Shown here piece after piece: positions 1 through 9,335 of a DNA stretch of 64,000 nt. This stretch comes from Microbacterium telephonicum (GTDB taxonomy: Bacteria > Actinomycetota > Actinomycetes > Actinomycetales > Microbacteriaceae): assembly GCF_003651225.1 (NCBI RefSeq), contig NZ_RCDB01000002.1:868001-932000 (forward strand). Reading direction: 5' to 3'. Numbering within the stretch: position 1 is the first letter of the stretch; each line of letters starts with the position of its first letter. Under the pieces are notes generated by a model, which was not told the origin of the DNA, did no database searches, and was given only the letters and a program-made list of their open reading frames with translations. Made by a program: the position numbers and the translations under genes.

Positions 1-112
1 GCGACGCGATCTCGGCCGACACGGCGGCGACGGCATCCGCGTCGCCCCACTGCGGCTGCTGCTTGATGGGGAGCGAACGCCAGCGATCGAGGTCGGGCTG
101 CGAAGTCGGCAT
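1..112 (-). CDS. Class II 3-deoxy-7-phosphoheptulonate (DAHP) synthase, N-terminal part
   Basis: Only the first 37 codons lie in the window; the gene runs off the left edge. The start of the product reads MPTSQPDLDRWRSLPIKQQP, and the D-x-W-R-x-L-P-I-K-Q-Q-P-x-W signature is the typical N-terminus of plant-type (class II) DAHP synthases, which make the first committed compound of the shikimate pathway from phosphoenolpyruvate and erythrose 4-phosphate. No ribosome binding site is obvious, but the match starts right at the ATG. It is in the same orientation as the acyltransferase and glucokinase genes upstream of it, an order I recall from other Microbacteriaceae. The other shikimate-related gene here, tyrA, is at the far end of the window. 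Confidence 0.8.
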   Translation of the reverse strand, partial: MPTSQPDLDRWRSLPIKQQPQWGDADAVAAVSAEIAS

Positions 113-150
113 CCGCTCAGTCTACTGTCGGCGCGGATGCCGGAGCGTCC

Positions 151-840
151 TCATGACGCCGCGACGACGGCCCTGTCCTTGAGGGTCGAGGCGTACACGT
201 CGGCGTACTCCTGCTCCCCCAGTCGCTGCAGCGCCACCATGATCTCGTCGGTCACCGAGCGCAGCACGTAGCGGTCCGATTCCATGCCGTGGAAGCGGGA
301 GAAATCCAGCGGTTCGCCGATGACCATGCCGACCCGGCCGATGCGCGGGATGCTGCGGCCGATCGGCATGATCTCGCCGGTGTCGACCATCACGACCGGC
401 ACGACCGGCACGCGGGCCTCCAGCGCCATGCGCGCGAGCCCGGTGCGCCCGCGGTACAGCTTGCCGTCGGGGCTGCGGGTGCCCTCGGGATAGATGCCGA
501 GCAGGTCGCCGCGACCGAGCACCTGCAGGCCGGTGTTGAGCGAGTCCTCCGAGGCCTTGCCTCCGGTGCGGTCGATCGGGATCTGCCCGGTCGCCTTCAT
601 GAAGACACGCGTCGCCCAGCCCTTGAGGCCCTTGCCGGTGAAGTAGTCGCTCTTGGCGAGGAACGACATCGGCCGGTCGATCATGAGCGGCAGGAAGATC
701 GAGTCGCTCACCGACAGGTGGTTGCTCGCAAGGATCGCCGCGCCCTCGGCGGGGATGTTGCGCCGGCCCACGATCCACGGCCGGAAGATCGCCTTGACGA
801 TCGGTCCGATCACGACGTACTTCATGAACCAGTAGAACAT
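151..840 (-). CDS. 1-acyl-sn-glycerol-3-phosphate acyltransferase (PlsC family)
   Basis: A 229-residue membrane-associated acyltransferase that should transfer an acyl chain to lysophosphatidic acid in phospholipid synthesis. The catalytic H-x4-D motif is NHLSVSD (His41, Asp46), and the phosphate-binding block is YPEGTRSPDG at about residues 117-126. Both are diagnostic for the PlsC/AGPAT family. A short hydrophobic N-terminus (residues 1-20) probably anchors it to the inner face of the membrane. The length matches actinobacterial members, several of which occur per genome, so the exact acceptor is not certain. It lies between the glucokinase and DAHP synthase genes in the same direction, with about 20-40 nt spacers, so co-transcription is likely. 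Confidence 0.88.
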   Translation of the reverse strand: MFYWFMKYVVIGPIVKAIFRPWIVGRRNIPAEGAAILASNHLSVSDSIFLPLMIDRPMSFLAKSDYFTGKGLKGWATRVFMKATGQIPIDRTGGKASEDSLNTGLQVLGRGDLLGIYPEGTRSPDGKLYRGRTGLARMALEARVPVVPVVMVDTGEIMPIGRSIPRIGRVGMVIGEPLDFSRFHGMESDRYVLRSVTDEIMVALQRLGEQEYADVYASTLKDRAVVAAS

Positions 841-858
841 CGTGCGGGAGCCTACCCT

Positions 859-1794
859 TTAGCCGCGGATGCGCGCGAGGTCGGCGACGCCGATGAGACC
901 GGCGTCGTTGCCGAGCGTCGCGATCTCGAAGCGGGCGACCTGCCGGCCGCTGAAGCCGGGAAGCGACCGCTCGTACGCGACGCGCGCGGGCACCAGCAGC
1001 GCCTCGCCGAGGTCGGCGACGCCGCCGCCGATGACGTACAGGTCGGGGTCGAGCACGGCCTGGAACTGGCCGCACGCCTCACCGAGCGCGACGGCGACGC
1101 GGTGCACCGCCTCCAGCGCACCCGGGTCTCGGTCGAGCACGAGCTGGGCCATCGCGTCGCCCGGGATGACGCCCTCGGCATCCTGCGCAGCGGCGAGACC
1201 CGCACCGAGACCCTCCTGCGCGGCGATCTCCCGCGCCTCGCGCTGCAGCGCGCGACCGGAGGCGTATTGCTCGAGGCAGCCGCGCTGTCCGCATCCGCAG
1301 GCGTGGCCGCCGCGCTCGTAGCGCAGGTGGCCCAGCTCTCCCGCGGTGCCGTTGCCGCCCAGCAGCAGCTCTCCGTCGGTGACGACGGCTCCCCCGACGC
1401 CGGTGCCGAGGGTGAGCATGACCATGTTCGACGAGCCGGCTCCCGCGCCGAAGCGGTACTCGCCCCAGCCGGCGGCGTTGGCGTCGTTCTCGAGGGTGAC
1501 CGGGCGGCCGATGCGCCGCTCGAACTCGGCCCGCAGCGGGACGTTGCGCCAGTCGATGTTCGGGGCGTGGATCATGATCGAGCGCGTCGCGTCGATGAAG
1601 CCCGCGGCGGCGACGCCGACGGCGACGACCTCGTGCCGGGAGACCAGATCGAGGGCCATCGCGCCGACCGCGTCGGCGAGGGCGTCGGGGTCGGTCGGGG
1701 TGGCGACACGCGCCTGCTCCACGATCGTCCCGGCGTCGTCGACGACTCCGCCCGCGATCTTCGTTCCGCCGATGTCGATTCCGACGCTGAGCAC
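859..1794 (-). CDS. ROK-family glucokinase
   Basis: A 311-residue sugar kinase that should phosphorylate glucose to glucose 6-phosphate with ATP. The phosphate-binding motif GIDIGGTK is at residues 5-12, the catalytic aspartate is in ENDANAA (about residue 104), and the ROK zinc site is formed by a His near residue 155 and the CGCGQRGC cluster (166-173). The GTG start is chosen because GGGAGG sits 7-8 nt upstream and because the ATP-binding motif then falls at its usual distance from the N-terminus; an upstream in-frame start would add about 36 unconserved residues. It is divergent from the acyl-CoA ligase gene. Substrate specificity among ROK kinases cannot be read from sequence alone, but glucose is the default. 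Confidence 0.88.
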   Translation of the reverse strand: MLSVGIDIGGTKIAGGVVDDAGTIVEQARVATPTDPDALADAVGAMALDLVSRHEVVAVGVAAAGFIDATRSIMIHAPNIDWRNVPLRAEFERRIGRPVTLENDANAAGWGEYRFGAGAGSSNMVMLTLGTGVGGAVVTDGELLLGGNGTAGELGHLRYERGGHACGCGQRGCLEQYASGRALQREAREIAAQEGLGAGLAAAQDAEGVIPGDAMAQLVLDRDPGALEAVHRVAVALGEACGQFQAVLDPDLYVIGGGVADLGEALLVPARVAYERSLPGFSGRQVARFEIATLGNDAGLIGVADLARIRG

Positions 1795-1981
1795 GACGCA
1801 TCCCTCCCGGCGCGCGCCCGGGCGGTGCGGCCTCCGAGAGTCTAGTGTGGAGATGAAGAAGCACCGCTGGGGCGCGGGCCGGGACAACTGCAGAAGCGAC
1901 ACGCGTAAGACTCGGTCTCACTCCCCATTAGACTCGATGTCACGAATCGCCGCCCGTCCGGTACCGAAGGAGTTGCCGCCC

Positions 1982-3814
1982 ATGAGCGCTGTCCAGTTCG
2001 AAGTCCCCGCCGTCGTCCCCGCCGACCCGCAGGCGAACATCGCCGACCTGCTGGTCGAGCGCGTCAAGGCGACGCCGTCCCTGGCCCTGTTCGCCGTGCC
2101 CGACGGCGACGGCTGGCGGGACATCACCGCCGCCGAGTTCGAGCGGGAGGTGATCGCCCTCGCGAAGGGCTTCGTCGCCGCCGGCGTCGAGCCCGGCGAC
2201 AAGATCGGGTTCATCGCCCGCACGACCTATCAGTGGACGCTCGTCGACTTCGCGCTCTTCTTCGCGGGCGCCGTCATGGTCCCGATCTACGAGACCAGCT
2301 CGGCCTCGCAGATCAGCTGGATCCTGTCGGACTCGGGCGCCGTCTCGGTCATCGCCGAGTCCGACGAGCACCGCGACCGCATCGCCGAGATCCGCGGCGA
2401 GGTGCCGCTCGTGCGCGAGGTGTGGACGATGGCGGACGGCGACCTCGACGCGCTCGTCACGCGCGGCGCCGAGGTGGCCGACGACGAGATCGAGCGCCGC
2501 CGCCGCGTCGCGGTCTCCGCCGACATCGCGACCCTCATCTACACGTCCGGCTCGACCGGACGCCCGAAGGGCTGCGTGCTCACGCACGGCAACTTCGTCG
2601 AGCTCTCCCGCAACTCGGCGAAGTCGCTGCACGAGGTCGTCGAGACGCCGGGGGCGTCGACGCTGCTGTTCATCACGACCGCGCACGTGTTCGCGCGCTT
2701 CATCTCGATCCTCAACATCCACGCCGGCGTGAAGACGGGCCACCAGCCCGACACGAAGCAGCTGCTGCCCGCGCTCGGATCGTTCCGGCCGACGTTCCTG
2801 CTGGCCGTGCCGCGCGTGTTCGAGAAGGTCTACAACTCGGCCGAGCAGAAGGCGGAGGCGGCCGGCAAGGGCAAGATCTTCCGCGCCGCCGCGCACACCG
2901 CGATCGAGCACTCGCGGCTTCTCGAAGAGGGCAAGAAGATCCCGCTCGGCACCAAGATCAAGTTCGCGCTGTTCGACAAGCTCGTCTACAGCAAGCTGCG
3001 CACCGCGATGGGCGGGCGCGTGACGTACGCCGTGTCGGGATCGGCACCGCTCGGCGCGCGCCTCGGCCACTTCTTCCACAGCCTCGGGGTGACGATCCTC
3101 GAGGGCTACGGCCTGACCGAGACCACCGCGCCCGCGACGGTCAACCTGGCGACGAAGTCGAAGATCGGCACGGTCGGTCCCGCGCTGCCCGGTGTCGGCG
3201 TCCGTCTCGCCGACGACGGCGAGATCGAGGTGCGCGGCATCAACGTCTTCAAGGAGTACTGGCGCAACGAGGAGGCCACCGCCGCCGCATTCGACGGCGA
3301 CTGGTTCAAGACCGGCGACATCGGCTCGTTCGACGCGGAGGGCTTCCTCACGATTACCGGACGCAAGAAGGAGATCCTCGTCACCGCCGGCGGCAAGAAC
3401 GTTGCCCCCGCGGCCCTGGAGGACCCGATCCGCGCGAACCCGATCGTCGGCCAGGTCGTCGTCGTCGGCGACCAGAAGCCGTTCATCGCGGCCCTCGTCA
3501 CCCTCGACCCCGAGATGCTGCCCACGTGGCTGGCCAACAACGACCTGCCCGGTGACATGTCGCTGGCGGATGCGGCGAAGAACGACAAGGTGCGCGCCGA
3601 GGTGCAACGGGCCATCGACGTCGCCAACAAGGGCGTCTCGCGCGCCGAGTCGATCCGCAAGTTCACGATCCTCGACTCGGAGTGGACCGAGGCCTCCGGG
3701 CACCTCACGCCGAAGATGAGCATCAAGCGCAACGTCATCATGAGCGACTTCGCCGACGCGGTCGAGGAGCTCTACACGGTGCCGGTCACGACGACCAACG
3801 TTCCGCTCGGCTGA
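1982..3814 (+). CDS. Long-chain fatty-acid-CoA ligase (FadD15 type)
   Basis: A 610-residue AMP-forming acyl-CoA synthetase. It activates fatty acids to acyl-adenylate and then acyl-CoA for lipid synthesis or breakdown. Family motifs are YTSGSTGRPKG (ATP/AMP binding, about 186-196), GYGLTETT (about 374) and KTGDIG (about 442), followed by a GRKKEILVTAGGKN hinge. The ATG is preceded by AAGGAG at 9 nt. A TAGACT -10-like hexamer lies about 50 nt upstream. The neighbouring PlsC gene uses acyl donors, so a lipid context is plausible. The gene ends only 2 nt before an inverted pair of dispersed repeats that probably terminates transcription. Confidence 0.92.
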   Translation: MSAVQFEVPAVVPADPQANIADLLVERVKATPSLALFAVPDGDGWRDITAAEFEREVIALAKGFVAAGVEPGDKIGFIARTTYQWTLVDFALFFAGAVMVPIYETSSASQISWILSDSGAVSVIAESDEHRDRIAEIRGEVPLVREVWTMADGDLDALVTRGAEVADDEIERRRRVAVSADIATLIYTSGSTGRPKGCVLTHGNFVELSRNSAKSLHEVVETPGASTLLFITTAHVFARFISILNIHAGVKTGHQPDTKQLLPALGSFRPTFLLAVPRVFEKVYNSAEQKAEAAGKGKIFRAAAHTAIEHSRLLEEGKKIPLGTKIKFALFDKLVYSKLRTAMGGRVTYAVSGSAPLGARLGHFFHSLGVTILEGYGLTETTAPATVNLATKSKIGTVGPALPGVGVRLADDGEIEVRGINVFKEYWRNEEATAAAFDGDWFKTGDIGSFDAEGFLTITGRKKEILVTAGGKNVAPAALEDPIRANPIVGQVVVVGDQKPFIAALVTLDPEMLPTWLANNDLPGDMSLADAAKNDKVRAEVQRAIDVANKGVSRAESIRKFTILDSEWTEASGHLTPKMSIKRNVIMSDFADAVEELYTVPVTTTNVPLG

Positions 3815-3816
3815 CG

Positions 3817-3902
3817 CGTTTCGACTCGTCGCTGCGCTCCTCGCTCAACGACCGGGAGGCGACCATCCCTCGGTCGTTGAGCGAGCGCAGCGAGTCGAAA
3901 CG
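3817..3902. repeat. Inverted pair of dispersed type A repeats in a convergent spacer
   Basis: A forward copy at 3817-3854 (beginning CGTTTCGACTCGTCG, ending CTCAACGACCG) is followed by a reverse copy at 3871-3902 (CGGTCGTTGAGCGAGC ... GAGTCGAAACG). The two arms can pair over about 30 bp. The unit lies between the stop of the acyl-CoA ligase (3814) and the stop of peptide deformylase (3913), so any transcript from either side would fold it. I infer a two-way terminator role. Confidence 0.85.
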
Positions 3903-3912
3903 TCGGAAGGGC

Positions 3913-4404
3913 TCAGAACCAGGAGCTCTCGCGCACCTCGCGCATCGCGACCTTCCGCGTCGCGGGGTCGAGACGCTGCAGATACAGGATGCCGTCGAGG
4001 TGGTCGGTCTCGTGCTGCAGCGCCTGCGCGAGCAGCCCTTCGCCTTCGAGCACGACCTCGTTCCCGTCGAGGTCGGTGCCGACGACCTTCGCCCACGGGT
4101 AGCGCGGGGTGTCGTGCCAGAGGCCGGGGACCGACAGGCAGCCCTCGCCGGTCGGGACCGGCTCGCCGCGCACCTCGACGATAACGGGATTGAGCACGTA
4201 CCCGATGTCCCCGTCGATGTTGTAGCTGAAGGCGCGCAGGCCGACGCCGATCTGCGGGGCGGCCACGCCCGCGCGGCCGGCCGGCTCGACGGTGTCGAGC
4301 AGGTCGCGCACGAGCGCGTGGATGCCGTCGTCGACGACGTCGATGGTCGCCGACGGCGCCCGCAGAACGGGGTCGCCGAACAGACGGATACCGCGGACGG
4401 CCAT
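3913..4404 (-). CDS. def: Peptide deformylase
   Basis: A 163-residue metalloenzyme that removes the formyl group from the starting methionine of new proteins. All three family motifs are present: GVAAPQIGVG (46-55), EGCLSVPG with metal ligand Cys89, and QHETDHLDG with His131, catalytic Glu132 and His135. The length is normal. Its ATG shares one base with the stop of the upstream MinD-like gene (TGATG), so the two are translationally coupled. The downstream end faces the acyl-CoA ligase across a repeat-based hairpin. Confidence 0.95.
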   Translation of the reverse strand: MAVRGIRLFGDPVLRAPSATIDVVDDGIHALVRDLLDTVEPAGRAGVAAPQIGVGLRAFSYNIDGDIGYVLNPVIVEVRGEPVPTGEGCLSVPGLWHDTPRYPWAKVVGTDLDGNEVVLEGEGLLAQALQHETDHLDGILYLQRLDPATRKVAMREVRESSWF

Positions 4405-5765
4405 CAGGCGGCCGCGGCCTGGGCGCGCAGGCCCTCGACGACGACGGCGGCGAGCTCGCGCGCGGCGGCGCGGGTCTCGGGCTGCAGGTCGCGGAACGTG
4501 ATGGCGCTGCCCGCGGCGATCTGCGGGTCGTACGGCACACGGACGACGGCGCGCACACGCGAGCGGAAATGGGACTCAAGCTCGTCGGCGCGCACGAGCG
4601 GGGCGCCGGGTCGCGCCGTGTTGAGCACGACGACGGCCTGACGCACCTTCTCGGAGTGACCGTTGGTCTCGAGCCATGTGAGCGTCTCGCTCGCGAGGCG
4701 TGCCTCGTCGACGCTGAGGCCTGCCACGATGACGATCTGGTCGCTGAGCTCGAGGGTCGCGGTCATGACGGAGTGCACGATGCCGGTGCCGGTGTCGGTG
4801 AGCACGACCGAGTAGAAGTGGGCGGCGAGGTCGGCGACGTGCCGGTAGTCGTCGTCGCTGAACGCTTCGGACACGTGCGGGTCGGCATCCGAGGCGAGCA
4901 CGTCGAGGCGTGTCTCGTCGCGGGCGACGATCTGCGACAGGTCGTTGAACCCGTGCACCTCGCCGTGCGTGCGCACGAGGTCGCGCACGGTGCGTCCGCT
5001 CGTGCGTCCGATGCGCTCGGCGAGGGTGCCGCGGTCGGGGTTGGCGTCGACGGCGATCACACGGTCGTCGCGCGCGTCGGCGAGCGCCATGCCGAGCAGG
5101 GTCGTCACGGTCGTCTTGCCGACGCCGCCCTTGCGCGAGAGCACGGGGACGAACTTGGCGCCGCCGGTCAGCGGCGCGGCGATGCGGCGGTCGAGCTCCT
5201 TGCGGGCGCGGGCGCGCTTGGAGTCGCCGAGGTTGATGCGTCGTCCCGAGATCGCGTACACGAAGTGCCGCCACGCGCCCTCCGGCTCGGGCTGCACCAC
5301 GTGGGCGGGATCGAGCAGGCGGTCGGCGGTGAGCAGGTCGGCGCTCTCGCGGTCGGGCTCGAAGTCGCCCAGGCGCCGGGACTGCAGCGCGATCTCGGAG
5401 GTGCGCGGGCGCACGCGCTCGTGGTGCGCGTCATCGTCGGGCGTCGGCGCGACCGCTGGGGCCGCAGGTGCGGGGGCGACGGATGCGGGTGCCGCCGGCG
5501 TCGTCGCGACCGTTGAGGTGAGCAGCTGCTCGTCGTCGTCGACGACCTCGGTGAGCTCGGTGAGCTCGGGAAGGTCCTCGAACGCGACGTCGTCGAGCAC
5601 GACGTCGGCGTCGTCGAAGTCGTCGTCGTCGGCGACGGGCAGTGCGATGTCGATCTGCGCGGTCGCGCCGTCGGTGATCCCGATGTCGGTGGTGCCCGCG
5701 GAGTCGGTGCTGCTCAGGATGCCGTTCTCGGCATCCTGGGTCTCGTCGTTGCGATCAGACGTCAC
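4404..5765 (-). CDS. MinD/ParA-like P-loop ATPase with a long acidic N-terminal region
   Basis: 453 residues in two parts. Residues 1-110 are low-complexity, acidic (runs of D/E around 46-80) then Ala/Pro-rich, and look disordered. The C-terminal half is a deviant Walker A ATPase of the MinD/ParA superfamily with RKGGVGKTT at 211-219, a VDANPDRGTL segment and a DTGTG Walker B-like block. This build (disordered tail plus MinD domain) is seen in actinobacterial proteins such as EspI-like ATPases, but no secretion genes are nearby. The GTG start has AGGAG about 11 nt upstream. It is coupled to peptide deformylase by a 1-nt overlap. The partner and cell role cannot be read from this sequence. Confidence 0.8.
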   Translation of the reverse strand: MTSDRNDETQDAENGILSSTDSAGTTDIGITDGATAQIDIALPVADDDDFDDADVVLDDVAFEDLPELTELTEVVDDDEQLLTSTVATTPAAPASVAPAPAAPAVAPTPDDDAHHERVRPRTSEIALQSRRLGDFEPDRESADLLTADRLLDPAHVVQPEPEGAWRHFVYAISGRRINLGDSKRARARKELDRRIAAPLTGGAKFVPVLSRKGGVGKTTVTTLLGMALADARDDRVIAVDANPDRGTLAERIGRTSGRTVRDLVRTHGEVHGFNDLSQIVARDETRLDVLASDADPHVSEAFSDDDYRHVADLAAHFYSVVLTDTGTGIVHSVMTATLELSDQIVIVAGLSVDEARLASETLTWLETNGHSEKVRQAVVVLNTARPGAPLVRADELESHFRSRVRAVVRVPYDPQIAAGSAITFRDLQPETRAAARELAAVVVEGLRAQAAAA

Positions 5766-5834
5766 TGCGGGTTCACTCCTGTGCTTCTGGCCGGGCTGCG
5801 CCGGCCGCGCCTGCGGCTTCAGGCGCCCTCCAGG

Positions 5835-8800
5835 CTACTGGGCGGGCCGGACGACGAGCAAAAGGTCGCCCGCTTCGACCGGCGAGGTCCCGCCGACCGC
5901 GAGCCGCTCGACCACGCCGTCGATGGGTGCGGCGATGGCGGCTTCCATCTTCATCGCCTCGATCGAGGCCACCGGCTGCCCCGCCGTGACCGCGTCGCCG
6001 ACGGCCGCCTTCAGCGTCACGACACCCGAGAACGGAGCGGCGACGTGTCCCGGCTGCGCACTGTCGGCCTTCTCGGCTGAGCGCGACTCGACCGTGATGC
6101 CGCGGTCGCGCACGAACACCGGCCGCAGCTGGCCGTTGAGGGTCGCCATGACGGTGCGCATCCCCTTCTCATCCGCTTCGCCGATCGCCTCCAGGCCGAA
6201 GTAGAGTTGCACGCCCCGGTCGATCTGCACGACGTGCTCCGTGCCCGGATGCAGGCCGTACAGGTAGTCGGCCGTGTCGAGCACGCTGAGGTCGCCGTAG
6301 GTCTCCCGCATCTCCCGGAACGTGCGGGTCGGCGCGGGGAAGAGCAGCTCGTTGAGGCGGTCGCGGCGCACCGTGCCCCCGGCGTCCAGGTCGGCGGCCG
6401 CCTCGTCGGAGATCTCCGTCACCCCGGTCTTCACCTCGCGTCCGGCGAGCACCTTGGAGCGGAACGGCTCGGGCCACCCGCCGGGCAGATCGCCCAGCTC
6501 CCCCGCCATGAAGCCGATGACCGAGTCGGGGACGTCGTACTTCTCGGGGTTCGCCGCGAAGTCGGCGGGGTCGGCTTTGACCGCCGCGAGGTGGAGGGCG
6601 AGGTCGCCGACGACCTTCGACGAGGGCGTCACCTTGGGCACGCGTCCGAGCATCTCGTTCGCGGCGGCGTACATGTCCTCGATGAGCTCGAAGTCGTCGG
6701 CGAGGCCGAGCGCGATCGCCTGCTGACGCAGATTCGAGAGCTGCCCGCCGGGGATCTCGTGCCGGTACACCCGGCCGGTGGGTCCGGGAAGGCCCGACTC
6801 GAACGGACGGTACAGATGACGTACCGCCTCCCAATACGGCTCGAGGTCGCCCACCGCAGTGAGGTCGAGTCCGGTGTCGCGCTCGGTGTGGGCGAGGGCG
6901 GCCACGAGCGACGACAGCGACGGCTGGCTCGTCGTGCCCGACATGGGGGCGGCCGCCGCATCGACCGCATCCGCGCCGGCGGCACTGGCCGCCAGCAGGG
7001 TGGCGAGCTGTCCTCCCGCGGTGTCGTGGGTGTGCACGTGCACGGGCAGGTCGAACCGTTCCCGCAGCGCCGCGACGAGCTTGGCCGCCGCGCCGGGCCG
7101 CAGCAGTCCCGCCATGTCCTTGATCGCCAGGATGTGGGCACCCGCCTCGACGATCTGGTCGGCGAGGCGCAGGTAGTAGTCGAGTGTGTAGAGGTCTTCG
7201 CGCGGATCGAGCAGGTCGCCGGTGTAGCAGACCGCCACCTCGGCGACGGCGGTGCCGGTGGCCAGCACCGCGTCGACGGCGGGCCGCATCTGCGACACGT
7301 CGTTGAGGGCGTCGAAGATCCGGAAGACGTCGACGCCCGACAGCGCCGCCTCTTCGACGAACGCGTCGGTGACACGCGTGGGGTACGGCGTGTACCCGAC
7401 GGTGTTGCGCCCGCGCAGCAGCATCTGGATCGCGACGTTCGGCAGGGCGGTCCGCAGTCCGTCGAGGCGCTCCCACGGATCCTCGCCGAGGAAGCGGAGG
7501 GCGACGTCGTAGGTGGCTCCGCCCCACGCCTCCACCGACAGCAGCTGCGGCGTGAGCCGCGCGACGTAGGGCGCGACGCCGACGAGGTCGCGGGTGCGCA
7601 CGCGCGTGGCGAGCAGCGACTGGTGCGCGTCGCGGAACGTGGTCTCGGTGACGGCGAGGGCGGTCTGCTCCCGCAGGGCCTGCGCGAATCCGGCGGGACC
7701 GAGCTCGAGCAGCCGCTGCCGCGAGCCGGCGGGCGGGGCCTGCGACACGTCGATCGCGGGGAGTTTTGCGGCCGGGTCGATCGTCAGCGGATTCTCGCCG
7801 TGCGGCCGGTTGACCGTGACGTCGGCCAGCCACGACACGATCTTCGAGCCGCGGTCGCGCGACTCGCGCCCGCGCAGCAGCTCGGGCCGCTCGTCGATGA
7901 ACGCGGTCGACAGGTCGCCCGCCGCGAAGGCGGGGTCGTCGAGCACCGCCTGAAGGAACGGGATGTTGGTCGACACGCCCCGGATGCGGAACTCCGCCAG
8001 CGCACGCTTGGAGCGGCGCACCGCCGCGCCGAAGTCGCGCCCGCGGCAGGTGAGCTTGGCGAGCATCGAATCGAAGTGCGGGCTGATCTGGTATCCCGCA
8101 GCCGTGGTGCCGCCGTCGAGGCGGATGCCGGCGCCGCCCGGCGAGCGGTACGTCGTGATCTTGCCGGTGTCGGGGCGGAACTCCTGCGTCGGGTCCTCCG
8201 TCGTCAGGCGGCACTGCAGCGCCGCGCCGCGCAGCCGCACGTCCTCCTGACGCAGCCCGAGGTCGTCGAGCGTCTCCCCTGCCGCGATGCGCATCTGCGA
8301 CTGCACGAGGTCGACGTCGGTGACCTCCTCGGTGACGGTGTGCTCGACCTGGATGCGGGGGTTCATCTCGATGAAGACGACCTCGCCGGTGCGCGGCCCC
8401 GTCGTCTCGAGGAGGAACTCGACCGTGCCGGCGTTCTCGTAGCCGATCGAGGTCGCGAAGGCGACGGCGTAGCGGTGCAGGTCTGCGCGGATGCGGTCGT
8501 CGAGGTTCGGAGCCGGCGCGATCTCGATGACCTTCTGGTGGCGCCGCTGCACCGAGCAGTCTCGCTCGAACAGGTGGATCGTGTGTCCGGTCTTGTCGGC
8601 GAGGATCTGCACCTCGACGTGCCGGGGCCGCTGCACGGCCTGCTCGAGGAACACGCGCGAGTCGCCGAACGCGCTGCCGGCCTCCCGCATGGCGACCTCG
8701 ATCGCCTCGGGCAGCTGCTCCTTCTCCTCGACGCGCCGCATGCCGCGGCCCCCGCCGCCGGCGACGGCCTTCACGAAGATCGGGAACCCGATGTCGTCGG

Positions 8801-9242
8801 CCTGCGCGACGAGTGCGTCGACGTCGTCCGACGCCTCCGTCGAGCGCAGCACGGGCACACCGGCCGCAATCGCGTGTTCTTTCGCGGTCACCTTGTTTCC
8901 GGCCATCTCGAGCACCCGCGCGGGCGGGCCGATGAAGGCGATGCCCGCGGCGGCGGCCTTGGCGGCGAGGTCCGGGTTCTCGGAGAGGAAGCCGTAGCCG
9001 GGGTAGACGGCATCCGCCCCCGCCTCGACGGCGACCCGCACGATCTCGTCGACGTCGAGGTAGGCGCGAACGGGGTGCCCGGTCTCGCCGATCTGGTAGG
9101 CCTCGTCGGCCTTCAGCCGGTGCAGGGAGTACCGATCCTCGTACGGATACACGGCGACCGTTCGGGCGCCGAGCTCGTAGGCGGCGCGGAAGGCGCGGAT
9201 GGCGATTTCACCGCGGTTGGCGACAAGGATCTTGCGGAACAT
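5835..9242 (-). CDS. pyc: Pyruvate carboxylase
   Basis: A 1135-residue biotin enzyme that makes oxaloacetate from pyruvate and bicarbonate to refill the TCA cycle. The order is biotin carboxylase (starting FRKILVANRGEIAIRAF, with the ATP-grasp glycine loop GGGGRGM near residue 165), the carboxyltransferase domain (from FRDAHQSLLATRVRT near 533, containing the metal-binding HVHTHDTAGG stretch) and a C-terminal biotinyl domain with the EAMKME attachment site (Lys about 1098). The length is that of a full single-chain enzyme. The ATG has GAGGTG about 6 nt upstream. An in-frame extension of about 130 residues upstream is unconserved and overlaps the divergent parA start, so it was rejected. Confidence 0.95.
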   Translation of the reverse strand: MFRKILVANRGEIAIRAFRAAYELGARTVAVYPYEDRYSLHRLKADEAYQIGETGHPVRAYLDVDEIVRVAVEAGADAVYPGYGFLSENPDLAAKAAAAGIAFIGPPARVLEMAGNKVTAKEHAIAAGVPVLRSTEASDDVDALVAQADDIGFPIFVKAVAGGGGRGMRRVEEKEQLPEAIEVAMREAGSAFGDSRVFLEQAVQRPRHVEVQILADKTGHTIHLFERDCSVQRRHQKVIEIAPAPNLDDRIRADLHRYAVAFATSIGYENAGTVEFLLETTGPRTGEVVFIEMNPRIQVEHTVTEEVTDVDLVQSQMRIAAGETLDDLGLRQEDVRLRGAALQCRLTTEDPTQEFRPDTGKITTYRSPGGAGIRLDGGTTAAGYQISPHFDSMLAKLTCRGRDFGAAVRRSKRALAEFRIRGVSTNIPFLQAVLDDPAFAAGDLSTAFIDERPELLRGRESRDRGSKIVSWLADVTVNRPHGENPLTIDPAAKLPAIDVSQAPPAGSRQRLLELGPAGFAQALREQTALAVTETTFRDAHQSLLATRVRTRDLVGVAPYVARLTPQLLSVEAWGGATYDVALRFLGEDPWERLDGLRTALPNVAIQMLLRGRNTVGYTPYPTRVTDAFVEEAALSGVDVFRIFDALNDVSQMRPAVDAVLATGTAVAEVAVCYTGDLLDPREDLYTLDYYLRLADQIVEAGAHILAIKDMAGLLRPGAAAKLVAALRERFDLPVHVHTHDTAGGQLATLLAASAAGADAVDAAAAPMSGTTSQPSLSSLVAALAHTERDTGLDLTAVGDLEPYWEAVRHLYRPFESGLPGPTGRVYRHEIPGGQLSNLRQQAIALGLADDFELIEDMYAAANEMLGRVPKVTPSSKVVGDLALHLAAVKADPADFAANPEKYDVPDSVIGFMAGELGDLPGGWPEPFRSKVLAGREVKTGVTEISDEAAADLDAGGTVRRDRLNELLFPAPTRTFREMRETYGDLSVLDTADYLYGLHPGTEHVVQIDRGVQLYFGLEAIGEADEKGMRTVMATLNGQLRPVFVRDRGITVESRSAEKADSAQPGHVAAPFSGVVTLKAAVGDAVTAGQPVASIEAMKMEAAIAAPIDGVVERLAVGGTSPVEAGDLLLVVRPAQ

Positions 9243-9335
9243 GCGCACCTCATTCGGATGCCGAGGCGACACGTCTTCGAGCCGCCCCCGGGGCTGAGTA
9301 CCTTCACAGCCTAGGGGACGGTAACGTAGAGCCTC

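Noticed and set aside
6207..9314. A 1035-codon open frame on the plus strand opposite pyruvate carboxylase
   Set aside because: It is antisense to a gene with all catalytic motifs, is rich in Arg, Gly, Val and His as expected from reverse reading of GC-rich codons, and has no recognisable motif or ribosome site.
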